Origin: an uncultured Acidimicrobiales bacterium
GTDB lineage: Bacteria > Actinomycetota > Acidimicrobiia > Acidimicrobiales > SZUA-35
Assembly (NCBI GenBank): GCA_937958015.1
Contig: CALGOA010000130.1
Location: 1-63,888, forward strand
Direction: 5' to 3'
Length of the DNA: 63,888 bases
Within the stretch, counting starts at the first letter, position 1; each line of letters begins with the position of its first letter. A program made the translations under genes and the position numbers. Below are positions 18,478-26,017 of this stretch, one piece after another. Below the pieces are notes generated by a model. It had not been told where the DNA came from. It saw nothing but the letters and a program-made list of their open reading frames with translations, and made no database searches.

Positions 18478-18574
18478 GAGAAAGATCTTGGTCTCCCAAC
18501 ACGCGTCGACCAGCACCGTAACTCCCGGTAAGTAGCGTGGTCATTCAACCTCTCATTGTGAGATTGGATGCACT

Positions 18575-19579
18575 ATGGATGAACCCACCACCGATTCAGG
18601 CCGGTTGCCGCGGCTGGCCACAAGTTTCGCTGCGCTCACGGTCACGCTGATTCTGCTCGCCGTCGTCTCGTACAACACCAGCTCGGTTCTCCCACTCGTC
18701 GTTGCGACCGCCGTGGCGATCGTGGCGTTCTCGGCCGTGTTCGCATTGGCGGTCGCCAGACCCACGATCGACTCGCTGGCCATCGCCGAGGTTCGAGACA
18801 GCCGGTCGTCGAGCACGATCGAGCGACTGCGCGACGACGTTGCCCACCTCACGGCCCAGCGGGAGCGGGAAGCTCGCGAGCGTTTGCGGCTGAGCCGTTC
18901 CGTCACGCTGATTCAGAACGAAATCGACCGCGAGATCACCGATCTGAGATTTGTCGTTGAGGATCTGACCGAGGCCGAACGTGAGGGTCGCCTGGACTCG
19001 TTTCGGCTCAATCGTCTCGAAGACGGACTGCATCGAGTCTCGACCGCCCAATCACATCTGACGGCTCTCAACCGACTTGGCACCAAGGAACATGTCGAAC
19101 GGATCGATCGATTCACGGCGTCGGACCTGCGGCCGGTCGTGGAGGGGCTTACCGTCGTCGTTGAATGGAACGACCCGATTCATGGACAGACCGACCTGTG
19201 GAGGCTCTTCGTTCACCTCGCGGCCCGAAACGCATCTCTCCACGGACGTGCCACCACCTTCCGTCTAGCTTCTCGAGCGGGGCAGCTTATCCTCTCCGAT
19301 GACGGGCGTGGATCACCGCCGGCGGAACTTGATCGGGTCTGGACCTCGGGCCTTCGGTCAGACGGCACCAAGAGTGACGGTTTCACCTTGATGCGACGGA
19401 TAGCGGAGGCCCACGGAGCACAGGTAACGCTGGAGGGCGGGCGGGGGATCGGCGTTCGGATCGTCGTTGACCTGAACGACCTCGAAATTGATCTCCGTGA
19501 TCGACGGGTGGTGTCTCAGCGACTATCGACTCCGGCGAAACACCGGGGTTCGGTGGGAAGCACGCCGGCACCGAACTAG
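18575..19579 (+). CDS. membrane protein with a histidine-kinase-type ATPase domain
   Basis: 334 residues. Two transmembrane helices (about residues 15-35 and 40-62) are separated by a very short loop, so there is almost no outside sensor domain. A long charged coiled-coil (about 75-165) follows, then an HATPase_c domain: N-box FVHLAARNASLHG near 215, G1 LSDDGRGSP near 245, G2 around DGFTLMRRIAEAHG near 270. I see no clear phosphoacceptor His in the dimerisation region. No response regulator lies beside it. It may be a degenerate kinase or may work through a partner. Confidence 0.75.
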   Translation: MDEPTTDSGRLPRLATSFAALTVTLILLAVVSYNTSSVLPLVVATAVAIVAFSAVFALAVARPTIDSLAIAEVRDSRSSSTIERLRDDVAHLTAQREREARERLRLSRSVTLIQNEIDREITDLRFVVEDLTEAEREGRLDSFRLNRLEDGLHRVSTAQSHLTALNRLGTKEHVERIDRFTASDLRPVVEGLTVVVEWNDPIHGQTDLWRLFVHLAARNASLHGRATTFRLASRAGQLILSDDGRGSPPAELDRVWTSGLRSDGTKSDGFTLMRRIAEAHGAQVTLEGGRGIGVRIVVDLNDLEIDLRDRRVVSQRLSTPAKHRGSVGSTPAPN

Positions 19580-19592
19580 CCGTTCTAGCCCG

Positions 19593-20153
19593 CTATTTCA
19601 TGCCCGCCGGGGCCACGTTTCGCTGGCTCACCTGAGTAAGTCCGTCGCGGTCGACGCGATAGGAGACGACCCGGGTCACCTGATGAGCGCCCGCTCGGGC
19701 CTTGCCGGACACCACGTCGAGTTCGGTCCCGGTCACCGCCGGTACCAGAGCGACCGCCCGGAACCCGTCCCTGGTGCCGGGCGTGCTTCGTTTGTCCTCG
19801 CGTATCAGCTCCACGCTGTCCCAGATCCAGGTGTCGTTGACGCTCACGAACCGACAGGTGTGACTGGTCTTGCTGGTCCACACGATCGAACCCGGGCACA
19901 CCACGACATTGCCCTCCAGGTAGGGATCGGTTCCAAGACCGTCACCACCGAAGGCTTCTTCGAACCCGACCGCGATGATCTGGTCGAGGTCACCCCGGGC
20001 GACGGCCCGTTCGCTCTGAAGTTGGCCCGCGAGTTCGATCACGTTGGCCAGCTGTTCCTCGTCGAGTTTGCCGAGCACACGTGGCGCCTCGTTGACATCG
20101 GTCAGAAGCTTCGACGCTGCGTTGATCCGACGGGTGGAAACGGGTTCGGTCAA
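19593..20153 (-). CDS. unknown protein at the end of the xylulokinase operon
   Basis: 186 residues. It starts at a TTG whose bases overlap the xylulokinase stop (TTGA), so it is translationally coupled. The N-terminal third is helical and charged; the remainder alternates polar and hydrophobic residues like a beta-rich soluble domain (VVCPGSIVWTSKTSHTCRFV near residue 88). No signal peptide or membrane helix. I do not recognise the family. Coupling suggests a role with the sugar kinase and epimerase but does not define it. Confidence 0.65.
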   Translation of the reverse strand: MTEPVSTRRINAASKLLTDVNEAPRVLGKLDEEQLANVIELAGQLQSERAVARGDLDQIIAVGFEEAFGGDGLGTDPYLEGNVVVCPGSIVWTSKTSHTCRFVSVNDTWIWDSVELIREDKRSTPGTRDGFRAVALVPAVTGTELDVVSGKARAGAHQVTRVVSYRVDRDGLTQVSQRNVAPAGMK

Positions 20154-21607
20154 CGGAAATTCGCTTCTGTGCGGTAGCGGTCACGAACGACCGAGGCGGA
20201 CACGGCGACCGAGTCGGGCGGTGTGACCAGCCGGCTCTGGTCGAGCGACCATGCCGCGGCGAGGTGATCGGGTTCCTGCCCGGTGAGGACACACCCGGCC
20301 TGAACCGCAGCGCCCCGGGCGACAGTTTCGTCGCTGGCAGGCAAGAGAATGTCGCGCTCGGACAACGACGCGAAGATCGAGGCGAACGCTGCGGACTTCG
20401 AGCCACCGCCGATAAGGAAGAAGCGACCGTCGGCGACCACGCCACTTGTGGTGAGGGCGTCGACGCCGTCCAGGAGCCCGCAGGTCACTCCTTCAAAACC
20501 GGCGCGGGCCATGTCGGAGCGCTCGACCGAGGTTCGGAGCCCGACGAGCGCACCGGTGGCATCGGGGCGATTGGGGGTGCGTTCTCCGTCGAAATAGGGC
20601 ACCAGCGTGAGCCCGTTTGACCCCTGCGGTGCCGAAAGCGCCAGTTCGTCGAATTCTTCGTAGCTGACGTTCAGAAGCCCGCGAATCGATTCGGTGACCT
20701 TCGTGGCGTTGAGCGTGCATACCAATGGGAGGTAGCGGCCGGTGGCGTCGGCGAAGCCGGCTACGAACCCACTTTCGTCATTGGTGGGTTGTTCTGAAAC
20801 TGCGTAGGCGGTGCCGGAGGTACCCAACGAGACCACGACATCGCCGGGCCGCACACCCAGGCCCAAAGCGGCACACATGTTGTCACCGCTACCGGGTCCG
20901 ACTACGACGTCGTGGCCGACGCCCAGGGCCAGCAACTCCGGCGCCGTGACGACGCCGACGGCCTCGAATGGAGACAAGACCTCGGGGAACTCGATCCATG
21001 CCGGTCGAACTCCCGCGGCTTGCACGAGGTCGGGCAGATACTCGCCCGACGTTGGGGACCAGTAGCCGGTTCCCGAGGCATCCCCTCGATCGGTTGTCCA
21101 TCGACCGGTAAGACGAAAACTCAGGTAGTCATGGGGGAGGCCGACCCGGCGGACCAACTCGAGCGAGTCGGGTTCGTTCTCCGCCAGCCACGCCAACTTC
21201 GTGACCGTGAAGGCGGGTCCGGGAATCGATCCAGTGGATGTCGCCCAGGCGGTGGCGCCGACTCGTTCGATCAACTCGGTGCTCTGCGGGGCGGACGTGG
21301 TGTCGTTCCACAGCTTCGCCGGTCGAACCGGTACGTTGTCGGCGTCGAGAGTAACCATGCCGTGCTGCTGTCCCGAGATCGATAGCGCTCGAATTGCCGG
21401 GAGGTGCTCCTGCAGTTGTTCGAAACAGTCGACGAGGGCACGCCACCAGTCCTGGGGGTCCTGTTCGCTCACGGGCGGCGTGGTTGGTGCATGTGGGCTT
21501 CGGGCTTGGCCCACGACAGCACCGCTTGCCAGATCGACGAGTTCCACTTTGGTTGCGCCCGTGCTGGAATCGATTCCTGCGACGAGATCACTGGTGGTCG
21601 GACTCAT
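20150..21607 (-). CDS. xylB: xylulokinase-like FGGY carbohydrate kinase
   Basis: 485 residues from the ATG at 21607, which overlaps the aldose-epimerase stop (ATGA). FGGY motifs: phosphate-binding GIDSSTGATKVELVD near residue 10, ISGQQHGMV near 75 (typical of xylulokinases), VVSLGTSGTAYAV near 255, and GGGSKSAAFASIFA near 395. It phosphorylates a ketopentose, probably D-xylulose, at the expense of ATP. The neighbouring aldose epimerase fits sugar entry, but no xylose isomerase or transporter is near, so the substrate might be a polyol-derived ketose. Overlaps bind it into a four-gene operon. Confidence 0.88.
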   Translation of the reverse strand: MSPTTSDLVAGIDSSTGATKVELVDLASGAVVGQARSPHAPTTPPVSEQDPQDWWRALVDCFEQLQEHLPAIRALSISGQQHGMVTLDADNVPVRPAKLWNDTTSAPQSTELIERVGATAWATSTGSIPGPAFTVTKLAWLAENEPDSLELVRRVGLPHDYLSFRLTGRWTTDRGDASGTGYWSPTSGEYLPDLVQAAGVRPAWIEFPEVLSPFEAVGVVTAPELLALGVGHDVVVGPGSGDNMCAALGLGVRPGDVVVSLGTSGTAYAVSEQPTNDESGFVAGFADATGRYLPLVCTLNATKVTESIRGLLNVSYEEFDELALSAPQGSNGLTLVPYFDGERTPNRPDATGALVGLRTSVERSDMARAGFEGVTCGLLDGVDALTTSGVVADGRFFLIGGGSKSAAFASIFASLSERDILLPASDETVARGAAVQAGCVLTGQEPDHLAAAWSLDQSRLVTPPDSVAVSASVVRDRYRTEANFR

Positions 21608-22416
21608 GTCAGCACGTTCCATTCGAGGGTGAAGGTGTGGGTGAGCGATTCACCCGGGGCGATGACATCCGGCTCACGGTCGAAACGGTCCGGGTTGAAG
21701 ATGTTCGGCGGGCCGCTCTGGGGTTCCACACAGAAGGCATGTTCGGGATGGTCGTAGATGACCCAGTGATCACACGTTGAGGACAGCGAGAGCGTGAGCT
21801 CGCCGGGCCACTCGATCACGATCGGTTCGGCGACGTTGCGGAAGGGGTGATCCCAGGGCCCCGGGGTCGGCGGGCACACAAGACGTCCGGTGGGGATCAT
21901 GTCGTCGCCCACCTCGTACATCTGGATGGAGTCGAAGTTCGGGAGCTGGAGCTGCGCGGTAGCGCCTCCGGGTTGGAGTTGGCGCAGGAACCACGGATGC
22001 CAACCAACCATGGCCGGCATCGGTTGCTCGGTGGCTGTGACCGTCAACTCGAGTGACAGGTAGCCACGGTTGGAGTTGGTGTGGGCATCGAGGGTGCCCC
22101 GATGGGACACCGAACCACCGAGCGGCCAGTCGGGGCCCAGGTCGAGCGACAGTTCGTTGGGCGCAGTCTCCTTCCACTTCGACCTGAAGGCGGTTCCGTG
22201 GATGGCGTGATCGTCCATGTTGGGTGTCAGGTGATAGTCCTGGCCATCGAATGTAAACCGACCGCGGTCTATCCGGCCGGCGAAGGGCACCATGGGATAG
22301 GCACCCCAGGAGACATCGGACGTAGTGGCGTCGTTAAACAGGAGTTGCCTGTGGTCGACCATGAGGCTGGCAAGGCGACCTCCGTGTACGGGGTCGAGCG
22401 CAAAGGACGCACTCAC
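21604..22416 (-). CDS. aldose 1-epimerase family protein
   Basis: 270 residues from a GTG overlapping the upstream SRPBCC stop (GTGA). The galactose-mutarotase beta-sandwich is visible as PMVPFAGRIDRGRFTFDGQ near residue 40, the catalytic-type HAIHGTAFRSKW near 72, MVGWHPWFLR near 140 (second His), and a late Glu in FCVEPQSGPPNIFN near 230. Such enzymes interconvert alpha and beta anomers of sugars. It ends with an ATGA overlap into the sugar kinase, giving a clear functional pair. Confidence 0.9.
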   Translation of the reverse strand: MSASFALDPVHGGRLASLMVDHRQLLFNDATTSDVSWGAYPMVPFAGRIDRGRFTFDGQDYHLTPNMDDHAIHGTAFRSKWKETAPNELSLDLGPDWPLGGSVSHRGTLDAHTNSNRGYLSLELTVTATEQPMPAMVGWHPWFLRQLQPGGATAQLQLPNFDSIQMYEVGDDMIPTGRLVCPPTPGPWDHPFRNVAEPIVIEWPGELTLSLSSTCDHWVIYDHPEHAFCVEPQSGPPNIFNPDRFDREPDVIAPGESLTHTFTLEWNVLT

Positions 22417-22904
22417 GAAGCGGCCCGGGCCTCGATTGCCTCCAGATTGGCTCGCATCGCTTCGGCCATGTAGGCCAAGCGTCGTTCGATGATGGTTTCC
22501 TCGAGCTCAGGTTTCCGTTCGATAGCGGCGGTCAGACCCGATTTGCCCGGCCCCAGCCGGACCTTCTGGGTGAGGGTTGCCGTGCCGTCTTGGTGGTCAT
22601 CGATTCGGTACCACCACTGGCTGGCGCTGTCGCCACCCCCGTCGACCTCGTAGCTCCAGACCTTCAGCGGTTCCCACTCGACCACCGTTGACACGGTGGA
22701 CCACTCCCGTTCACCCATTCGGTTGGTACCGAGAAGCCGTTTGCCAAGGCCGGGCGGGTTGTCGTCGTCTTCCCACCGGGCATCTACGAGTTCGGGGCTG
22801 TTCTCGACCGGCAGGCCCGGGTCGGTACACGCCTCCCAGACGGCGGACAGGGGCGCCCGGATCGTGAGGCTCACTTCAGTTGTTGGCCCTTCACTGAATC
22901 GCAC
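22413..22904 (-). CDS. SRPBCC-fold protein
   Basis: 163 residues starting at GTG with GGAA upstream. It has the START/Bet v1-like pattern: beta1 EVSLTIRAPLSAVWEACTDP, a WxxY strand (VWSYEVDGG), WWYRIDDHQDGTATLTQ near residue 95 and a long C-terminal helix (about 125-160). These proteins bind small hydrophobic ligands. As the first gene of the overlapping operon it may be expressed together with the epimerase and kinase only by arrangement. Ligand unknown. Confidence 0.8.
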   Translation of the reverse strand: MRFSEGPTTEVSLTIRAPLSAVWEACTDPGLPVENSPELVDARWEDDDNPPGLGKRLLGTNRMGEREWSTVSTVVEWEPLKVWSYEVDGGGDSASQWWYRIDDHQDGTATLTQKVRLGPGKSGLTAAIERKPELEETIIERRLAYMAEAMRANLEAIEARAAS

Positions 22905-23035
22905 CGTTCCAGCGTAATGGATTTGTCACGTTGGGCGGGGGTCCACCACAACCGGATTCTGGACGCTCAGCTTCGGGCGGGACGGTCCACGGGGGAGCTA
23001 ATGGGCAGGGTGAATCGCGCCGATACCACCGAGGC

Positions 23036-23755
23036 ATGCTTGCACCCACCATGGCCGAAGAAGCCCGCAGCACGGTCGCAGTGGCGGCCAACGCCAGTCT
23101 CGCCACCGTCGACATCGACGGGCGGCCGATCGTGGCGCCTGTTCCGGTCGTCGATGACGGATCGGGGCAGCCGGTAACGGTGCTGTCGAACCTCACGACC
23201 CACACCGAGCGGGCTCGCCGCGACAGTCGGGCGGCTATGAGCGTGGCCGGCCGGCTTCTCCTGCAGGGCGAGTTGGTCCCGGTGCCCGGTCTGCAGCAGC
23301 TCGAACTTCAGCCCCGATTCATCGCACTGCATCCAACGCTGACAGCTCAAGTGGAGAGTTTGGACTACAGCTGGTTCCGTCTCACCGTCGAGCGGGCCCG
23401 ATGGACCGACGACGACAACGCCGAACATTGGCTGCGCCCCGAGGACATCTTCGGTGCCGAGCCCGATCCGCTCGCGAATCTGACCGAGGGCGATCTCGTC
23501 GACGTTTCCGAACGCCTCGACGATGACCTTCTGCTTCTGTTCCGTTCCCTGGGCGGGCGTTGGCTGGCGCGATCGGCCGAGTTGGTTCGAATCGATCGCT
23601 ACGGCCTGGTGGCCGTTGTCGACGAGCCCGGTCGACGCAGCCAGAGTCGGGTGCCATTCCCCGAACGCCTGGACGAACCGGGACAACTTCATGCATCCCT
23701 TGGTGCATTGGTACGAGCCGCGAGGTCCTCGCCGATCGCCCAGTCGCAGTCGTAG
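23036..23755 (+). CDS. pyridoxamine 5'-phosphate oxidase-fold protein (HugZ/DUF2470-like)
   Basis: 239 residues from the ATG at 23036; a second ATG at 23051 is equally possible. The N-terminal split-barrel (about 5-140) opens with STVAVAANASLATVDIDGRP, with a strand AMSVAGRLL near residue 65. The C-terminal part (about 150-235) resembles DUF2470, as in HugZ/HutZ haem-utilisation and chloroplast DRI proteins (DRYGLVAVVDEPGRRSQSRV near 198). Such proteins bind FMN or haem. It is followed 26 bases later by the selenoprotein, so the two may be co-transcribed. Confidence 0.78.
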   Translation: MLAPTMAEEARSTVAVAANASLATVDIDGRPIVAPVPVVDDGSGQPVTVLSNLTTHTERARRDSRAAMSVAGRLLLQGELVPVPGLQQLELQPRFIALHPTLTAQVESLDYSWFRLTVERARWTDDDNAEHWLRPEDIFGAEPDPLANLTEGDLVDVSERLDDDLLLLFRSLGGRWLARSAELVRIDRYGLVAVVDEPGRRSQSRVPFPERLDEPGQLHASLGALVRAARSSPIAQSQS

Positions 23756-23781
23756 GCGCCGGACCAACCTAGAATGGTGTC

Positions 23782-24057
23782 ATGAGCAACGATAAGTACA
23801 CGGTCAGCATCACGTACTGCGTTCCTTGAGACTATTCGAGTCGCGCCGTGAGCGCGACCGCAGACATTCTGTCCAACTACCAGCACGTCATCGCCGACCT
23901 TCGGCTCGTGACCGGCGGGGCGGGCATCTTTGATGTCGCCGTTGACGACGAACTGATTTACAGCAAGGGTCAGACCGGACGCCATGCCGATCCCGGTGAG
24001 GTCCTTGAACTTTTCAAGGCCCACGTCGGGCCGGATGTGCCCATCTACGGCACCTAG
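23782..24057 (+). CDS. SelW/Rdx-family selenoprotein, UGA (23827-23829) read as selenocysteine
   Basis: 91 residues if the in-frame TGA at 23827-23829 is read as Sec. It starts at the ATG at 23782 with SITYCVPU at residues 9-16: a beta strand and a CxxU redox motif (Cys13, Sec16) where the Rdx thioredoxin-like fold has CxxC or CxxU. The rest matches the family: GGAGIFDVAVDDELIYSKG near residues 46-64 and TGRHADPGEVLELF after it, ending at TAG. A conventional reading gives only the 69-residue piece from GTG 23848, without the active site. The frame is open and family-like on both sides of the UGA, and a SECIS-like hairpin follows it. These proteins are small thiol oxidoreductases. The Sec machinery (selA, selB, selC, selD) is not in this window. 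Confidence 0.85.
23840..23858 (+). promoter_or_regulatory. bacterial SECIS-like hairpin of the SelW-family gene
   Basis: GTCGCGC (23840-23846) pairs perfectly with GCGCGAC (23852-23858) around the loop CGTGA. The loop starts 17 bases after the end of the UGA codon and has a G in its second position. These are the known traits of bacterial SECIS elements: located inside the coding region just after the UGA, short apical loop, G in the first two loop positions. It would recruit SelB with Sec-tRNA. Confidence 0.75.
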
Positions 24058-24069
24058 AAGCGGTTCTCT

Positions 24070-24903
24070 TTGTTCGACCGGTGGATCCCAATCGATGACC
24101 CGCAGGACCCGCGGATAGCGGTCTTTCAGGGGCTTCGAGATCATCAGTTGCGCCAGCTGCGCGAGGCCGACGGCGGCGACATGGAAGGGGTCTTCGTGGC
24201 GGAGGGAGACGTCGTGGTCGAGCGGGCGCTTGAGGCCCAGTATCGACTCCACGCCGTTCTGGTCGATGGTGCCCGAAACAAACAGGTGCCCGACGCCGTG
24301 CTGAATTCTGGTACGCCGATTTATGCCGCCGCCCCGAACGTGCTGCAGCACATCACCGGGTATCACCTTCATCGCGGCATGTTGGCGTGTTTCAAACGGC
24401 GTCCTCTCGCCGCGGCCGAGGATGTACTGGCCAACGCTCGAACCTTGATCGTCCTTGAAGGGATCAACAACCCAACCAACCTCGGCGTCATCCTGCGATG
24501 TGGCGTGGCGCTGGGCGTCGACTCCTATGTGATGGACAACACCTGCAGTGACCCTCTGTATCGACGCGCCGGCCGGGTGAGCATGGGCGAGGCCTACCGA
24601 CTGCCCTACGCCCGTCTCGCCGGATTCCCTGAGGGACTCGATGTGGTGCACGATGCCGGCTTCACCACGCTTGCTCTCACGCCCGCAGGCGAAACCGATA
24701 TCGCCGAACTTTCGTTCGAGCCGGATCAGAAGGTTGGACTGGTGCTGGGCAGTGAAGGTCCGGGGCTCACCGACGGCACGATCGCAGCGGCGCATCATCG
24801 GGTGCGGATTCCGATGAGCGGAGCTGTCGACAGTCTGAACGTGGGCTCGGCCGCTTCGGTTGCGTTCTACGCCATCCAGCAGGCCCGCCGGTCCCGAAGT
24901 TAG
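24070..24903 (+). CDS. SpoU/TrmH-family RNA 2'-O-methyltransferase
   Basis: 277 residues from a TTG at 24070, 12 bases after the selenoprotein stop. N-terminal RNA-binding region (about 1-110), then the trefoil-knot SPOUT domain: LEGINNPTNLGVILR near residue 136 (motif 1), LVLGSEGPGLTD near 227 (motif 2) and IPMSGAVDSLNVGSAASVAFY near 247 (motif 3, first part). These hold S-adenosylmethionine and the target ribose. It methylates a ribose 2'-OH in rRNA or tRNA; the site is unknown. The stop overlaps the convergent MazG-like gene. Confidence 0.9.
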   Translation: MFDRWIPIDDPQDPRIAVFQGLRDHQLRQLREADGGDMEGVFVAEGDVVVERALEAQYRLHAVLVDGARNKQVPDAVLNSGTPIYAAAPNVLQHITGYHLHRGMLACFKRRPLAAAEDVLANARTLIVLEGINNPTNLGVILRCGVALGVDSYVMDNTCSDPLYRRAGRVSMGEAYRLPYARLAGFPEGLDVVHDAGFTTLALTPAGETDIAELSFEPDQKVGLVLGSEGPGLTDGTIAAAHHRVRIPMSGAVDSLNVGSAASVAFYAIQQARRSRS

Positions 24904-25163
24904 GGCGGGTCGGTCACATACCGGTTGGCTGCATCAGCCAGGGACAAGTCGAGTTGATTGGCCAGCGAGGCCGTCCAGGCGAGGACATCACCCAGTTCAT
25001 GGAGCTGCTGTTCGGTCGTGCCCTTGCGAACCGCCTGGGCCAGCTCACCCAATTCCTCACAGAGCCATGCCACCGTGGCGGGAATTCCCCGCTCGCGATC
25101 TGCCTCGCCGTAGAGGTCGTCCATCAGCTGCTGAAATTCGGCGATACGCATGTCGGCGACCAT
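24900..25163 (-). CDS. MazG-like nucleotide pyrophosphohydrolase
   Basis: 87 residues, one all-alpha NTP-PPase domain. The metal-binding pattern is visible as WLCEELGELAQAVRKG (ExxE) followed by HELGDVLAW (ExxD). Single-domain forms hydrolyse non-canonical or excess (d)NTPs to monophosphate and PPi. The start may be the ATG at 25163 or the one at 25151. It is 40 bases after the PaaX-like regulator on the same strand and may share its transcript. Confidence 0.85.
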   Translation of the reverse strand: MVADMRIAEFQQLMDDLYGEADRERGIPATVAWLCEELGELAQAVRKGTTEQQLHELGDVLAWTASLANQLDLSLADAANRYVTDPP

Positions 25164-25203
25164 ACCGTGGGACCGGTTTGGTGGCCGGAAGGTGGCCGGT
25201 GGC

Positions 25204-25944
25204 TCAGGGTGTGGTTGCGGTCATCAGGAAGTTTCGCAGCAGTTTTTGAAACGCACGTTCGAAGTCGTCGTAGGCGGGTCGAAGGCGCGGGGGAGTCCAG
25301 CGCGCTGGTTCCAGTTCGCTCGGAAGTTGCGGTTCGGTCCTGAGAAACCGGACGGTCGCAGCAGACAACAGGAAGGTTGAGGGCAGTGCAGCTGGATCGT
25401 CCCCGTCGAGCAGCGGACGATTCTTTTCCAAGGCCACCAAAAGCGCGCCAGCCTGGTCATCGAGGTCCTTCATCGACCACAGGCGGTCGATGAGATCCTC
25501 GGGATCGTCGGCGCCGAGGCCCCCTCGCACGAGGAGGACATCCTCGGGCCGATCAGGTTCGGGCGTGTTGGCCGGGCGCATCCAGATGTCCGGCCGCAGT
25601 TCGCCCATCCGAGCACCGGTCATGGTGGAACGAAACGCTCGCCGATCTGACAGCGAGCGACTGTCCTGTGCGGCGATCGCAACGAACCATGTTCCATCCC
25701 AGTGAGCCGCCGGTTCGGCGCGACCAAGGTCCTGCTGCTTCTGCCGTTGCACGAGGCGGGGCCCCAAACCGTACCGACCCTCATCAGCAACGAGCTCCCC
25801 CTCGGCGGCCATTCGGGAGAGCGCGGTGCGCACCGTCCCAGGCCGAATGTCGAACAGTTCCGCGAGCGCAGTGAGTTGACGTCCGGCCAGAGTCGGCGGG
25901 TGGGTTCCCAGGAGGGTCGACAGAATGATCGACCGGGCGCTCAT
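25204..25944 (-). CDS. PaaX-family transcriptional regulator
   Basis: About 246 residues from the ATG at 25944, where family similarity begins (MSARSIILSTLLG). An ATG at 25989 would add 15 residues but leave only 28 bases to the divergent desaturase. N-terminal winged helix (about 20-75: DIRPGTVRTALSRMAAEGEL), PaaX-like middle domain (WFVAIAA) and a helical C-terminal domain. PaaX proteins repress phenylacetate degradation and respond to phenylacetyl-CoA; here the divergent target is a fatty-acid desaturase, so an acyl-CoA-type effector is a possible inference. Confidence 0.82.
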   Translation of the reverse strand: MSARSIILSTLLGTHPPTLAGRQLTALAELFDIRPGTVRTALSRMAAEGELVADEGRYGLGPRLVQRQKQQDLGRAEPAAHWDGTWFVAIAAQDSRSLSDRRAFRSTMTGARMGELRPDIWMRPANTPEPDRPEDVLLVRGGLGADDPEDLIDRLWSMKDLDDQAGALLVALEKNRPLLDGDDPAALPSTFLLSAATVRFLRTEPQLPSELEPARWTPPRLRPAYDDFERAFQKLLRNFLMTATTP

Positions 25945-26017
25945 CGGTTCGATGCCGAGCACAGAGCCGGTGTTACGTGAGTTGCTCATCGTGATCGTTC
26001 AGTGTAGCGTAGCGTTC

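Noticed and set aside
23827-23829. TGA as sequencing error or pseudogene mutation in the SelW-type gene
   Set aside because: The TGA falls exactly on the CxxU position, frame and family likeness hold on both sides, and a SECIS-like hairpin follows.
23848-24057. 69-residue protein starting at GTG 23848
   Set aside because: It is only the 3' part of the selenoprotein; the GTG lies in the SECIS-like stem-loop and the product lacks the active-site motif.
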